From Streptomyces niger (GTDB taxonomy: Bacteria; Actinomycetota; Actinomycetes; Streptomycetales; Streptomycetaceae), in NCBI RefSeq assembly GCF_000718305.1, contig NZ_JOFQ01000009.1, forward strand, positions 62,001 to 126,000: a stretch of DNA of 64,000 nt. Reading direction: 5' to 3'. A program made the position numbers and the translations under genes. A model generated the notes under the pieces. That model made no database searches, was not told the DNA's origin, and was given only the letters and a program-made list of their open reading frames with translations. This document shows, in pieces, positions 8,367 to 17,036 of the stretch (its first letter is position 1; each line of letters starts with the position of its first letter).

Positions 8367-9928
8367 TCCGCCGCCGCACCCTCCTCGCCGCCTCCACGGC
8401 CGCCGCCGCGACGGCCTCCGTGGCGTCCCCCGCCGCCGCCCGCCCGCGCGCCGGCAGGGCGAAGGCCGCCCGGCGCGCCCTGCATCTGGCCCCCGCCCGC
8501 GAGCAGCTCGCCGCGCTGCGCCGGCGCAAGATCACCAGCCGGGATCTGCTGGAGCAGTACCTCCGGCACATCGCCGCGGCCGACCCGGGACTGAACGCCG
8601 TCGTCACGCTCGACGCCGACGCCGCCCGTGCGGCCGCCGACCGGGCCGACCGCCACCTGGCGCGTACCGGCAGGCCGCTCGGCCCGCTGCACGGCCTGCC
8701 GCTGACCGTGAAGGACGCGCTGGAGACCAAGGGGCTGCGCACCACCTGCGGTTCACCCGACCTCGCCGACCACGTGCCCGACCGGGACGCCGACGCCGTG
8801 GCCCGGCTCCGCGCGGCCGGTGCCGTCCTCGTCGGCAAGACGAACGTGCCGACGATGTGCCAGGACATCCAGACCTCGAACCCCGTCTTCGGCAAGACGA
8901 GAAACCCGCACGACGACAGCAGGACGGCGGGCGGTTCCTCCGGCGGCCCGGCCGCCGCCGTCGCCGCCGGCCTCACCGCCCTCGAAGTCGGCTCGGACCT
9001 CGCCGGCTCCCTCCGTCTCCCGGCCGCCTACTGCGGTGTGTACGCGCTGCGCACCAGCTTCGGCATCGTGCCCACCCGCGGCCACATCCCGCGCCCGCCG
9101 GGCTGGCTGACCAGCTCCGACATGAACACCCTCGGCCCCCTCGCCCGTACGCCCGAGGACCTCGACCTGCTGCTGGACGTGCTCGCCGCGCCGTCCCCGG
9201 CCGACGCCGTGGCGTGGCGGATCGACCTCCCGGCGGCGCGCCACCGCCGTCTCGCCGACTACCGGATCGGCATCTGGCGGGACGACCCGTACTGCCCCGT
9301 CGACAAGGACACCCGGGCGCTGCTGGACACGGTGGGGGAGCGCGTACGGACCGCCGGCGCCACGGTCGACGACGCCGCCCGCCCGGTGGACCTCGCCGAC
9401 AGCGACGAGCTGTTCCAGCGCCTGATGTACGCCACGGCGAGCGCGACCGCCACCGACGAGGGGTTCGCCGACGACGTCGCGGCCGCGCGGAGGACCCCGG
9501 CCGACGACCCGAACGCCCTCTACCTGCGCTCGCGGACCATGCGGCACCGGGACTGGCTGCTCGCCGACGAGGCGCGCGAGAAGCTGCGCGCCCGCTGGGC
9601 CGACTACTTCACCCGCCACGACGTACTGATCACGCCCGCGGCGCCGACCGCGGCCGTCGCGGACCAGACCGCGGTGCCGGTCCCGCGGCGGTACATCACC
9701 GTGGACGGCGAGCGGCGGCCGTACTACGCGCAGACGACCTGGCTGAACCTGGCCGGCCACGTCAGGCTCCCGGCCGCCGTCGTGCCCGCCGGGAAGACCG
9801 CCGACGGGCTGCCGCTGGCGATCCAGATCATCGGCCCCTACCTGGCCGACCGCACGGTCCTCGACGTGGCCGGCCGCCTCGCGCGGCTGCTCCCCGACCC
9901 CGTACGGCCGCCCGCGTTCACCATGTGA
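8363..9928 (+). CDS. Exported amidase (amidase signature family)
   Basis: The 521-residue protein belongs to the amidase signature family, which hydrolyses amides through a Ser-cisSer-Lys triad. The predicted triad is K117 (LTVKDAL), S192 (GGSSGG) and S216 (GSDLAGSLRLP); the last segment fits the family signature. The N-terminus MIRRRTLLAAST followed by an Ala-rich stretch looks like a Tat signal peptide, so the enzyme probably acts outside the cell. GTG 8363 overlaps the preceding stop by 4 bp, placing the enzyme firmly in the XRE-ImmA-membrane-protein operon. Its natural substrate is unknown. Two strong hairpins follow. Confidence 0.85.
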   Translation: MIRRRTLLAASTAAAATASVASPAAARPRAGRAKAARRALHLAPAREQLAALRRRKITSRDLLEQYLRHIAAADPGLNAVVTLDADAARAAADRADRHLARTGRPLGPLHGLPLTVKDALETKGLRTTCGSPDLADHVPDRDADAVARLRAAGAVLVGKTNVPTMCQDIQTSNPVFGKTRNPHDDSRTAGGSSGGPAAAVAAGLTALEVGSDLAGSLRLPAAYCGVYALRTSFGIVPTRGHIPRPPGWLTSSDMNTLGPLARTPEDLDLLLDVLAAPSPADAVAWRIDLPAARHRRLADYRIGIWRDDPYCPVDKDTRALLDTVGERVRTAGATVDDAARPVDLADSDELFQRLMYATASATATDEGFADDVAAARRTPADDPNALYLRSRTMRHRDWLLADEAREKLRARWADYFTRHDVLITPAAPTAAVADQTAVPVPRRYITVDGERRPYYAQTTWLNLAGHVRLPAAVVPAGKTADGLPLAIQIIGPYLADRTVLDVAGRLARLLPDPVRPPAFTM

Positions 9929-9945
9929 CCGGGCTCCACCGACCC

Positions 9946-9986
9946 GGGCTCGTCCCGCCTCCACGGGGGTGGGGCAGGACGAGCCC
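9946..9986 (+). terminator. First hairpin after the amidase operon
   Basis: GGGCTCGTCC (9946-9955) pairs with GGACGAGCCC (9977-9986) around a 21-nt G+C-rich interior, starting 18 bp after the amidase stop codon. Confidence 0.6.
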
Positions 9987-9992
9987 GTACAG

Positions 9993-10028
9993 CGGAGGGC
10001 CCCGGGCGAATGCGCCCGGGGCCCTCCG
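9993..10028 (+). terminator. Second, perfect 16-bp hairpin after the amidase operon
   Basis: CGGAGGGCCCCGGGCG (9993-10008) pairs perfectly with 10013-10028 around the tetraloop AATG. It is the strongest hairpin in this part of the window. Between 10029 and 10217 I see no gene. Confidence 0.75.
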
Positions 10029-10217
10029 CGCCGTCCGCTCCGTACCGTCCGCCGGTACGGGGAGAAGCGCGTGGTGGCATGCGAAGGGCCCGGATACCGA
10101 CGGGGGATGCGGCATCCGGGCCGGTGATCACCTTAGCCTGACGACCCCGGCCGTCGCCACCCGGTCGGTGTATCAGCCAAGAATCGGGCGTGCCGCGCGT
10201 CCGGCGCTACCGCGGCA

Positions 10218-10380
10218 TCACATCTTCCCGTCGAAGTAGAACCGCCAGCTGTTGCAGCCCTGGTCCCGACCGGTGGCGCCGTCCCGGGTGCAGGCCTTCA
10301 CCGTGAAGTAGCCGGCCCCGTCCATCCAGCCGAGGCTCGTACGCGGCGGCGAGCAGGACCCGGAGCCGCCGGTCGCCTGT
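10218..10380 (-). pseudogene. Tail fragment of a small secreted-type protein
   Basis: Read on the minus strand, this ends at TGA 10218-10220 with the sequence GAGYFTVKACTRDGATGRDQ followed by GCNSWRFYFDGKM. It has paired Cys residues and good coding bias, typical of small exported Streptomyces proteins, but there is no start or signal peptide. Upstream it runs straight into a fragment of an unrelated gene on the other strand. I infer a 5'-deleted remnant. The family is not recognised. Confidence 0.45.
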
Positions 10381-10384
10381 TCCC

Positions 10385-10444
10385 GCGTCCGGCTACCTCA
10401 CCGGCGTCACCTACGACATCAACGGCGGGTCGCACATCCACTGA
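10385..10444 (+). pseudogene. C-terminal fragment of a short-chain dehydrogenase
   Basis: The frame ending at TGA 10442-10444 reads ASGYLTGVTYDINGGSHIH, the typical C-terminus of classical short-chain dehydrogenase/reductases (the TG-x-x-x-D-x-N/D-GG pattern). The rest of the roughly 250-residue gene is missing. It abuts the opposite-strand fragment at about 10380, so this is a deletion or recombination junction. From 10445 to 10550 nothing is coding; TACCAT at 10539-10544 may be the -10 of the next gene. Confidence 0.55.
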
Positions 10445-10550
10445 ACCGGGCCGGTGCCGGCCTACGCCGGAGGAAACGGCGCCGGGCCGACCGCCCCGTC
10501 GCCTCCCGCGCCCCGGCCGGGGAACGCCGGCCGACACCTACCATCACCCC

Positions 10551-11768
10551 ATGACGACCACCTCTGCCGCCTCGTTGGCCACCGACCAGCGCTCGCTGGG
10601 TGATCCCGACGTCCGCTACCCCCTGTGGCCGCCGCTGACCAGCGGCTGCCCCAAGACCAGCACGGACGAGGTCGCCTACCCGGTCGAGGTGGACTACGCG
10701 TACGACCGCGTGCCCGCCGGGCTCTTCGACGGGCAGCCCCCGCGCACCGGCCTCGACCGCTGGGCCCCGCTCCTCCCACCGCTCGCCGCCCCCGGCCTCG
10801 GCGAGGGCGGCACCCCCTTGGTCGAGCTCTCGCCCGGCGTCTTCGTCAAGGACGAGTCACGCAACCCCACCTGGAGCCACAAGGACCGCCTCAACCGCTG
10901 CACGGTCGGCGCCGCCCTGGGCTCCGGCGCACCCGGCGTGGTCGTCGCGTCGTCCGGCAACCACGGCGCCTCCGCCGCGGCGTACGCGGCGCGCGCCGGA
11001 CTGCGCTGCGTCGTCCTCACCGGCACCGACCTGCCGCCGGCGATGGACGCCTTCCTGCACGCGTACGGCGCCGTCGTGCTGCCCGTGCCGACGGCGGCGC
11101 GCTGGCCGCTCACCCGGCGGATCGCCGAACACTTCGGACTGCAGCCCGTCAGCAACCTGACCCGCACCCACACCGGCCATGCCTTCGGGCCCGAGGGCTA
11201 CAAGACGGTCGCGTACGAGATCCACGCCGACCTCGGCGTGCCGGCCGCCGTCTTTCTCCCCACCGGCTACGGCGAGCTGCTCTTCGGCGTGTGGAAGGGC
11301 TTCAGCGAGCTGCGCCGCCTCGGGGTGACGGACCGCGTGCCCCGGCTGTTCGCCTGCGAACCCGCCACCGGCGCACCGCTGGCCGCCGCCCTGCGCCAGG
11401 GCCTGCCGGCCGCGCACGTGGCGGTCGGCCGCACCGACGCGTACGGCATCGACTGCCCGGTGAACAGCTACCGCGGGGTGCTCGCGGTGCGCGGCAGCGG
11501 GGGCCGTGCGGTGCCGCTCTCCGACGAGCAACTCCGCTCGGCGCAGGCCGAGTTGGCTCGGTCCGGCCTGTGGGTGGAGCTCTCGGCGGCGGCCGGCCTG
11601 GCGGGGCTGCGGGCCTGCGCGGACGAGGACTTCGATGGCCCGGTGGTCTGCGTGTCCACCTCCACCGGCTTCAAGGACCGGGGCGTCGGAGCGCACCGCA
11701 GCGAGCCGGCGGACCCCGAGTGGCCCGCGGTGCGGGCCAGGCTGCGGGCGGCGGGGCTGGCGGAGTGA
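10551..11768 (+). CDS. PLP-dependent fold-type II enzyme, threonine synthase-like
   Basis: The 405-residue protein has the threonine synthase/tryptophan synthase beta fold. GGTPLVEL precedes the PLP lysine K111 in NPTWSHKDRLN, SSGNHGASAAAY is the substrate/phosphate-contacting loop, and a C-terminal VVCVSTSTGFKD closes the cofactor site. It would catalyse a beta-replacement or beta/gamma-elimination on an amino acid. The N-terminal region PLTSGCPKTSTDE is unlike the housekeeping ThrC, and there are no threonine pathway genes beside it, so a secondary-metabolic or catabolic role is likely. ATG 10551 lies 6 bp after a possible -10 (TACCAT) and has no ribosome binding site, which suggests a leaderless message. 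Confidence 0.75.
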   Translation: MTTTSAASLATDQRSLGDPDVRYPLWPPLTSGCPKTSTDEVAYPVEVDYAYDRVPAGLFDGQPPRTGLDRWAPLLPPLAAPGLGEGGTPLVELSPGVFVKDESRNPTWSHKDRLNRCTVGAALGSGAPGVVVASSGNHGASAAAYAARAGLRCVVLTGTDLPPAMDAFLHAYGAVVLPVPTAARWPLTRRIAEHFGLQPVSNLTRTHTGHAFGPEGYKTVAYEIHADLGVPAAVFLPTGYGELLFGVWKGFSELRRLGVTDRVPRLFACEPATGAPLAAALRQGLPAAHVAVGRTDAYGIDCPVNSYRGVLAVRGSGGRAVPLSDEQLRSAQAELARSGLWVELSAAAGLAGLRACADEDFDGPVVCVSTSTGFKDRGVGAHRSEPADPEWPAVRARLRAAGLAE

Positions 11769-11833
11769 ACCCCACCGGCGGGCGCCGGGGCCGCAGCCGA
11801 CCGGCGCGACCACCACCGCCGCCCGGCCCCCGT

Positions 11834-11862
11834 CCCCACACTCGTCACCCCACACTCGTCAC
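11834..11862. repeat. Short direct repeat in the gap before the molybdoenzyme gene
   Basis: CCCCACACTCGTCAC occurs at 11834-11848 and again at 11848-11862, sharing one base, and related GTCACCCCACG copies follow to about 11880. The 249-bp gap (11769-12017) holds no gene. The repeats may be regulatory or simply slippage products. Confidence 0.45.
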
Positions 11863-12017
11863 CGCGCGTCACCCCACGTCATCACGTGCGTCGGCACCCG
11901 TTCGGGGGCTGTCCGCCCATCCGGCTGATACCGGTCGCCATTGGCGGGCACTCGGTCCACACCACCCCGACCTGCCGACCCACTACCCGCACCACCGCAC
12001 AGACGTGAGGCGACACA

Positions 12018-14387
12018 ATGACCTCGACCTCCCACACCGACGACGGAGCCCCCCGGCGCCTGCCCACCGCCACCCACTGGGGCAACTACGAGGTCGTCAC
12101 GGACGGTGACGGTGGCATCGACAAGCTGGAGCCCGCTCCGGACGACCCCCACCCCTCGCCCATCGGACGCGGCGTCGCGGACGCCCACCACGCGCGCAAC
12201 CGCATACTGCAGCCCATGGTGCGCCGGGGCTGGCTGGAGCACGGGCCGCGGTACGACGGCGGTGGCCGGGGCGCCGAGCCCTTCGTCCCCGTCTCCTGGG
12301 ACGAGGCGGGCAGCCTGATCGCCGCCGAGCTGGACCGGGTACGCGAGACGTACGGCAACGAGGCGATCTACGGCGGGTCGTACGGCTGGGGGAGCGCCGG
12401 GCGGTTCCACCACGCGCAGAGCCAGGTGCACCGCTTCCTGAACGTGCTCGGCGGCTACACCTCCTCCGTCGGGTCGTACAGCGCCGCGGCCATGGAGGCG
12501 GTCATGCCGCACGTGATCGGCGGCGGGCCCTGGAACGCCGTCGCGCAGAACCCCCTGTGGCGGGAGATCGCCGACCACGGTGAGCTGGTCGTCTCCTTCG
12601 GCGGGCTGGCCGCCAAGAACGCCCAGGCGAACTCCGGCGGGGTCGGCCGCCACCAGTCGGTCGACCGGCAGCGGCAGTGCCGGGACAACGGCGTGGCGTT
12701 CGTGAATATCTCACCGTGGCGGTCGGACGCGCACGAGGCGCTCGACGCGGACTGGGTGCCGCTGCGGCCCAACACCGACGTCCCGCTGATGCTCGCGCTG
12801 GCCCACGTGCTGATCACGGAGGGGCTGCACGACGCGGACTTCATGGCGCGCTGCTGCACGGGCTTCGAGGTCTTCGAGCGGTACGTCCTGGGCCGCGGCG
12901 ACGGCGTCGCGAAGGACCCGGCCTGGGCCGCGGCGCTCACCGGCGTCGACCCCGCGACCATCGTCGGCCTGGCCCGGCGGATCGCCCGCCACCGCACCGT
13001 CATCAACGTCAGCTTCTCGGTGCAGCGACAGGACCACGGCGAGCAGCCGTACTGGGCGGCCACCGTGCTGGCGGCCCTCTCCGGCTCGATGGGGCGGCCG
13101 GGCGGCGGCTTCGCGGCCGCGCTCGGCGTCTCGCAGACCGGCGTGGAGCGGGAGCGGCACGCCGTCGCGTCGCTGCCGCAGGGCCACAACGCCGTCGAGA
13201 CGTTCATCCCGGTCGCGCGCCTCGCCGACATGCTGCTGCACCCGGGCGAGCCCTTCGACTACGACGGCCGCCGGCTGCGCTACCCGGACGTCCGGCTCGT
13301 CTACTGGGCCGGCGGGAACCCCTTCCACCACCACCAGGACCTGAACCGGCTGGTCCGCGCGTGGCAGCGGCCGGAGACCGTCATCTGCCACGAGCCCTGG
13401 TGGAATCCGCTCGCCCGGCACTGCGACATCGTGCTGCCCGCGGCGACCATGCTGGAGCGCAACGACTTCGCCGCCGGCAAGACCGACCTGACGCTCGCCC
13501 CGATGTACCGGGCCGCCGAGCCCCCGGGGCAGAGCCGCACCGACTACGACGCGTTCAGCGAGATCGCCCGGAAGCTGGGGGTGGAGAAGGAGTTCACCGA
13601 AGGGCGCACCGCCGACGAGTGGGTCGAGGAGCTCTACGAGCGCACTCGCGTCCGGCTGGCCGGGACGGGCGTGGACCTGCCGCCGTTCGCGGACTTCTGG
13701 GCGGCGGGCCGGGACCCGGAGCGCAGCCGGAGCCGGGGCCGCGAGGACGGCCATGTCCTCACCCCGCCGCTGCCCGACCGGCCGAACCGGTTCCAGCTGC
13801 TGCGCGAGGACCCGCACGCCCATCCGCTCGCCACGCCCTCGGGGCGCATCGAGGTGTTCTCCCGGACGGTCGCCGGCTTCGGCTACGCCGACTGCCCCGG
13901 CCACCCGGTGTGGCTGGAGCCCCGTGAGTGGCGGGGCGACGCCCGGCGGCGCCACCCGTTCGACCTCATCTCGCCGCAGCCCGCGAACCGGCTGCACAGC
14001 CAGTACGACCACGGCGCGCACAGCAGGTCCGGCAAGATCCACGAGCGCGAGCCCGTGACGATCAACCGGCAGGACGCCGCGGCGCGCGGGATCAGCGACG
14101 GTGACGTGGTGCGCGTCTTCAACGACCGGGGCGCGTGCCTGGCCGGCGCCGTGCTCTCCGACGACATCCACCGCGGCGTCCTCGCCCTGCCGACCGGCGC
14201 CTGGTACGACCCGGCCGACACCCGGGCCGCCGGCAGCCTGGACAAGCACGGCAACCCCAACGTGCTCACCCGCGACCTCGGCACCTCGCGCCTGGCCCAG
14301 GGCCCGACGTCCGGCACCACCCTCGTCGACATCGAGCGCTACGACGGCGACCCGCTCCCGGTGACGGCCTTCGACCCGCCCGCGTGA
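12018..14387 (+). CDS. Molybdopterin oxidoreductase of the DMSO reductase family (BisC/TorZ-like)
   Basis: The 789-residue protein is a bis-MGD molybdenum enzyme of the Ser-ligated subgroup (biotin sulfoxide, TMAO and DMSO reductases), reducing an S-oxide or N-oxide. The region SYGWGSAGRFHHAQSQ (about 121-136) binds the pterin, and S155 in VGSYSAAAME is the predicted Mo ligand. VYWAGGNPFHHHQDLNRL is a second conserved pterin contact, and the C-terminal molydop-binding domain includes PQPANRLHSQYDHG. There is no N-terminal Cys cluster and no signal peptide, so it lacks an Fe-S centre and is cytoplasmic, as in BisC. ATG 12018 has GAGG about 9 bp upstream. No redox partner gene is adjacent. A methionine or biotin sulfoxide repair role is the likeliest. 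Confidence 0.85.
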   Translation: MTSTSHTDDGAPRRLPTATHWGNYEVVTDGDGGIDKLEPAPDDPHPSPIGRGVADAHHARNRILQPMVRRGWLEHGPRYDGGGRGAEPFVPVSWDEAGSLIAAELDRVRETYGNEAIYGGSYGWGSAGRFHHAQSQVHRFLNVLGGYTSSVGSYSAAAMEAVMPHVIGGGPWNAVAQNPLWREIADHGELVVSFGGLAAKNAQANSGGVGRHQSVDRQRQCRDNGVAFVNISPWRSDAHEALDADWVPLRPNTDVPLMLALAHVLITEGLHDADFMARCCTGFEVFERYVLGRGDGVAKDPAWAAALTGVDPATIVGLARRIARHRTVINVSFSVQRQDHGEQPYWAATVLAALSGSMGRPGGGFAAALGVSQTGVERERHAVASLPQGHNAVETFIPVARLADMLLHPGEPFDYDGRRLRYPDVRLVYWAGGNPFHHHQDLNRLVRAWQRPETVICHEPWWNPLARHCDIVLPAATMLERNDFAAGKTDLTLAPMYRAAEPPGQSRTDYDAFSEIARKLGVEKEFTEGRTADEWVEELYERTRVRLAGTGVDLPPFADFWAAGRDPERSRSRGREDGHVLTPPLPDRPNRFQLLREDPHAHPLATPSGRIEVFSRTVAGFGYADCPGHPVWLEPREWRGDARRRHPFDLISPQPANRLHSQYDHGAHSRSGKIHEREPVTINRQDAAARGISDGDVVRVFNDRGACLAGAVLSDDIHRGVLALPTGAWYDPADTRAAGSLDKHGNPNVLTRDLGTSRLAQGPTSGTTLVDIERYDGDPLPVTAFDPPA

Positions 14388-14405
14388 CGAACTTCCCCCG
14401 GCGGG

Positions 14406-14981
14406 TCAGACGTTGACGCCGAAGTCGGTGGCGATGCCGGCGAGGCCGGAGGCGTAGCCCTGGCCGACGGCGCGGAACTTCCACTCCGCACCGTGCCGGT
14501 ACAGCTCGCCGAAGACCATCGCCGTCTCCGTGGCGGCGTCCTCGCTCAGGTCGTACCGGGCGATCTCCTGCCCGTCGGCCTGGTTGACCACCCGGATGTA
14601 GGCGTTGCGCACCTGGCCGAAGTTCTGCGCGCGGGCCTCGGCGTCGTGGATGGAGACCGGGAAGACGACGCTCGCCACGTCCGCGGGCACGGCGGCGAGG
14701 TTCACCTTGATCTGCTCGTCGTCGCCCTCGCCCTCGCCGGTGAGGTTGTCGCCGGTGTGCTCGACCGAGCCGTCCGGGCTCTTGAGGTTGTTGTAGAAGA
14801 CGAAGTGCTGGTCGGAGGCGACCTTGCCGGACGCACCGCACAACAGGGCGCTGGCGTCGAGATCGTGGTCGGTGCCGGTGGTGGTGCGCACGTCCCAGCC
14901 CAACCCGATGACGACCGCGGTCAGCCCCGGCGCTTCCTTGCTGAGTGAGACATTGCCGCCCTTGGCCAGGGAAATCGCCAC
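14406..14981 (-). CDS. TerD-family tellurite/stress resistance protein
   Basis: At 191 residues this is a typical TerD protein: [20 protein letters not shown] at the start, [21 protein letters not shown], and acidic Ca2+-binding segments [14 protein letters not shown] and [10 protein letters not shown]. TerD proteins bind calcium and are linked to tellurite, oxidative and developmental stress in streptomycetes; the biochemical role is unresolved. GTG 14981 is preceded by GGAGGAGAAC. It is divergent from an ArsR-TerB gene and has a perfect dyad (15022-15037) over its likely -10. A second copy at 31449-32030 carries the same promoter dyad. Confidence 0.9.
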   Translation of the reverse strand: MAISLAKGGNVSLSKEAPGLTAVVIGLGWDVRTTTGTDHDLDASALLCGASGKVASDQHFVFYNNLKSPDGSVEHTGDNLTGEGEGDDEQIKVNLAAVPADVASVVFPVSIHDAEARAQNFGQVRNAYIRVVNQADGQEIARYDLSEDAATETAMVFGELYRHGAEWKFRAVGQGYASGLAGIATDFGVNV

Positions 14982-15021
14982 GTCGTTCTCCTCCGCTGGT
15001 GGTGTGTGATGCTCAGCAAAA

Positions 15022-15037
15022 TCTACATGACTGTAGA
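15022..15037. promoter_or_regulatory. TCTACA-N4-TGTAGA operator at the terD promoter
   Basis: The perfect dyad TCTACATGACTGTAGA lies 41 bp upstream of terD. On the minus strand it runs into TAGATT (15025-15020), a good -10 box, so a bound protein would block transcription. The same dyad, also followed by ATT to make TAGATT, lies upstream of the second terD gene at 32082-32097. It is the best candidate site for the divergent ArsR-TerB protein. Confidence 0.6.
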
Positions 15038-15126
15038 AGTTGCCGGCGTGGTCGCCCATGCGGGCCGGAGGCGGCGCCGGCCGCATGAGAAGGTGAACGT
15101 TGCCACGCGACCATGAGGAGGCGGCG

Positions 15127-15954
15127 ATGGACGAGGCGACGGCGGTCTTCCTCAAGGCACTCGCGAGCGACACCCGGCAGCAGATGCTGGCGCAGTTCTC
15201 AGGCGTCGGCGAACTCACCGCGGGCGAGATCGCCGAACGCAGCGGACTGCGTCCCTCCACCGCCTCCGAGCACCTGCGGCTGCTGCACCGCGGCGGGCTG
15301 GTCGACGCCCGCAAAGAGGGCAAGCAGATCTACTACCGGATCGACAGCCCCGCGGTGGACCGGCGGCTGACGGTGCTGCGCGACTACCTCGACCACTGCC
15401 GGATACCGCCGGGGGAGGCGGGTGAGGCGAGTGGCACGGAGGACGGGCACGGGAGCACGCACGCGGACGCATCCGACCGCGGCCGTACGGCGGGCGGGCG
15501 CCACACCGTGTGGAACCGCCTCAAGGAATCCGTCGCGGCGATGCAGGCGCAGCTCGTCGCGCGCAAGAACGAGTTGCGCAGCGGCGCGTTCCGGGACGCC
15601 AGCATGGCGATGTGCGCACTGGTCGCCGCCGCCGACGGCATCATCGACCCGGCGGAACGGCGCCGGGTCGCGCAACTCATCGCCACCAACGAGGTGCTGC
15701 AGCACTTCGAGGCGGAGGACCTGCAACGCCTTTTCGAGGCGAACCTCGACCTGCTGACCCCCGACTTCGGCGCGGGCACGGCCGCCGTACTGCACGAGGT
15801 GGCGAAGGTGAGGAAGCCGGCCGAGGCCCGGGCCGTCGTACAGATCGGCATCGTCATCGGCGTGGCCGACGGCGAGTTCGTCGAGAGCGAGCAGGCCGTC
15901 GTGCGCGAGGCGTGCCGCGCATTGGGGCTGACGCCCCGGGAGTTCGGCCTGTGA
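15127..15954 (+). CDS. ArsR-type repressor fused to a TerB domain
   Basis: The 275-residue protein has two modules. Residues 1-92 are a winged helix of the ArsR family: [17 protein letters not shown], then recognition helix [18 protein letters not shown] and wing [10 protein letters not shown]. After a hydrophilic linker (about 93-125), residues 150-272 are a TerB (TerB/DjlA) helical domain with the acidic pairs [13 protein letters not shown] and [12 protein letters not shown], which in TerB bind a metal. The only Cys residues visible are C91, C163 and C263, so it lacks the usual ArsR thiol cluster and the TerB domain may be the sensor. ATG 15127 has GAGGAGGCGG just upstream. It is divergent from terD, which it probably represses. 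Confidence 0.85.
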   Translation: MDEATAVFLKALASDTRQQMLAQFSGVGELTAGEIAERSGLRPSTASEHLRLLHRGGLVDARKEGKQIYYRIDSPAVDRRLTVLRDYLDHCRIPPGEAGEASGTEDGHGSTHADASDRGRTAGGRHTVWNRLKESVAAMQAQLVARKNELRSGAFRDASMAMCALVAAADGIIDPAERRRVAQLIATNEVLQHFEAEDLQRLFEANLDLLTPDFGAGTAAVLHEVAKVRKPAEARAVVQIGIVIGVADGEFVESEQAVVREACRALGLTPREFGL

Positions 15955-15983
15955 GCCCCGGCCGGGGCTCACATCGGTAACGG

Positions 15984-16247
15984 TCAGCGGCGCGCCAGTG
16001 CGCGGTCCAGGGCGGTCACCCCGATGGCCGCCAGGGCGATCTGGATGATCCATTCGATCCAGTCCACGCCCCTGGTGGCGGCGACGCCCAGGCGCATCGC
16101 GACCCACGCGCCGACGAACGCGGCGACGATGCCGATCAGCATCGTCCACAGAATTCCGATGTGCTGGCGTCCCGGGACGACGAGCCTGCCCAGGGCACCG
16201 ATGACAATGCCGATCACGATGGCGCCGATGATGCTCGAAGGTTCCAT
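15984..16247 (-). CDS. GlsB/YeaQ/YmgE family small membrane protein
   Basis: This 87-residue protein has three predicted membrane helices with glycine-rich packing (IIGAIVIGIVIGALGRLVVP, then GILWTMLIGIVAAFVGAWVA, then a C-terminal helix). This is the transglycosylase-associated, stress-induced family seen throughout bacteria. PGRQ after the first helix is the conserved loop. It converges on the ArsR-TerB gene, 29 bp away. The molecular role of the family is unknown; general membrane-stress induction is the usual observation. Confidence 0.85.
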   Translation of the reverse strand: MEPSSIIGAIVIGIVIGALGRLVVPGRQHIGILWTMLIGIVAAFVGAWVAMRLGVAATRGVDWIEWIIQIALAAIGVTALDRALARR

Positions 16248-16431
16248 GCCCGTTCTCCCGTCACCCGGCGTGTGCCCTTACGTGTGCCCCCGGTCCCCGC
16301 CCCCACTCGCCCGAACCCACCCCGGGATCGGGCGCTTGCCCGCCCCTGGCCCCTCTTTCCGCCACTCCTGTGCCGTTCCGTTCGGCCTCAGTTTTCTGTG
16401 GTTGGCACCACTCCAGTGGGCGCCTGAACGG

Positions 16432-16632
16432 TCATGAACCCCCGCCCTCGCCCATCAGCGTCATGACGGTGTTCGTCGCGGTGCCGATCAGCGCCACTAT
16501 GGCGCCGAGGCTGGCCAGACCGGTGAGGGTGTTGGGGAAAAGCTCACCGATTCGGCGGCGCACGCCCGGGTGGAGCAGGAGGTCGCGGCCTCGCTGCCAC
16601 TTGTGTTGCTCCAGATGGCAGCCGACCGACAC
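16432..16632 (-). CDS. Doubtful 66-residue membrane-tail protein
   Basis: The frame encodes a basic N-terminal part (RRRIGELFPNTL) followed by one hydrophobic helix (LASLGAIVALIGTATNTVMTL) and a short Gly-rich end. It reads like the C-terminus of a larger membrane protein rather than a complete gene, and no ribosome binding site precedes the GTG. The surrounding stretch is poor in coding bias. It may be a remnant. Confidence 0.3.
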   Translation of the reverse strand: MSVGCHLEQHKWQRGRDLLLHPGVRRRIGELFPNTLTGLASLGAIVALIGTATNTVMTLMGEGGGS

Positions 16633-16973
16633 CTGGGATGCCCTACCGGCCAGCGAGCCGCTGAACCGACTGGCTCGCCTGACCGACCTGAAGTGCCTGG
16701 GGCTGGAGAGCTACGCCTCTGACCTGCAAAGATGACACGACATGTTCCCTCGGGGTGTACGGCAGTGAACTGTGGCGTAAGCGACCTGTGGCGTATCACG
16801 TCGGACGCTCCGGGAGGCTGCCGGTTGCCTCGCGCAGTTTCCCGACAGCACCTGGGCGTTTCCTGGGTGGAGAATTCAGCAGAACCGATCTCAGCAATTC
16901 ACCCGTGGGGATATTGGGCCTCGCGGCCGCTCGCTTCGGGCGGGCTGTCCCGGTCCGGCGCCAACCGCGCCGA
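16633..16973. other. Non-coding, apparently decayed stretch
   Basis: I see no convincing gene on either strand between the small frame at 16632 and the toxin-antitoxin promoter. The G+C content is visibly lower than in flanking genes. A plus-strand frame ending at 16735 with NRLARLTDLKCLGLESYAS looks faintly like a Leu-rich-repeat remnant. Confidence 0.4.
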
Positions 16974-17022
16974 TTGAGGGCGCGGGTCAGGGCCGATAGG
17001 GTGCGGGTACGTACCCGTACCC
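16974..17022 (+). promoter_or_regulatory. Promoter and operator of the toxin-antitoxin operon
   Basis: TTGAGG (16974-16979) and TAGGGT (16997-17002) are separated by exactly 17 bp and form a good sigma70-type promoter. The perfect dyad GGGTACGTACCC (17005-17016), followed by a further GTACCC half site (17017-17022), lies right at the predicted transcription start. This is where an autoregulating antitoxin would bind. Confidence 0.6.
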
Positions 17023-17036
17023 ATCAGAGAGGCCGC

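Noticed and set aside
10298..10537. Minus-strand Arg-rich frame of 79 codons between the gene fragments
   Set aside because: It has shadow-type composition with no ribosome binding site, and it overlaps two better explained gene tails.
16497..16799. Minus-strand frame of 100 codons in the decayed island
   Set aside because: It has poor codon bias and no motif, and it overlaps the doubtful 66-residue frame in another register.
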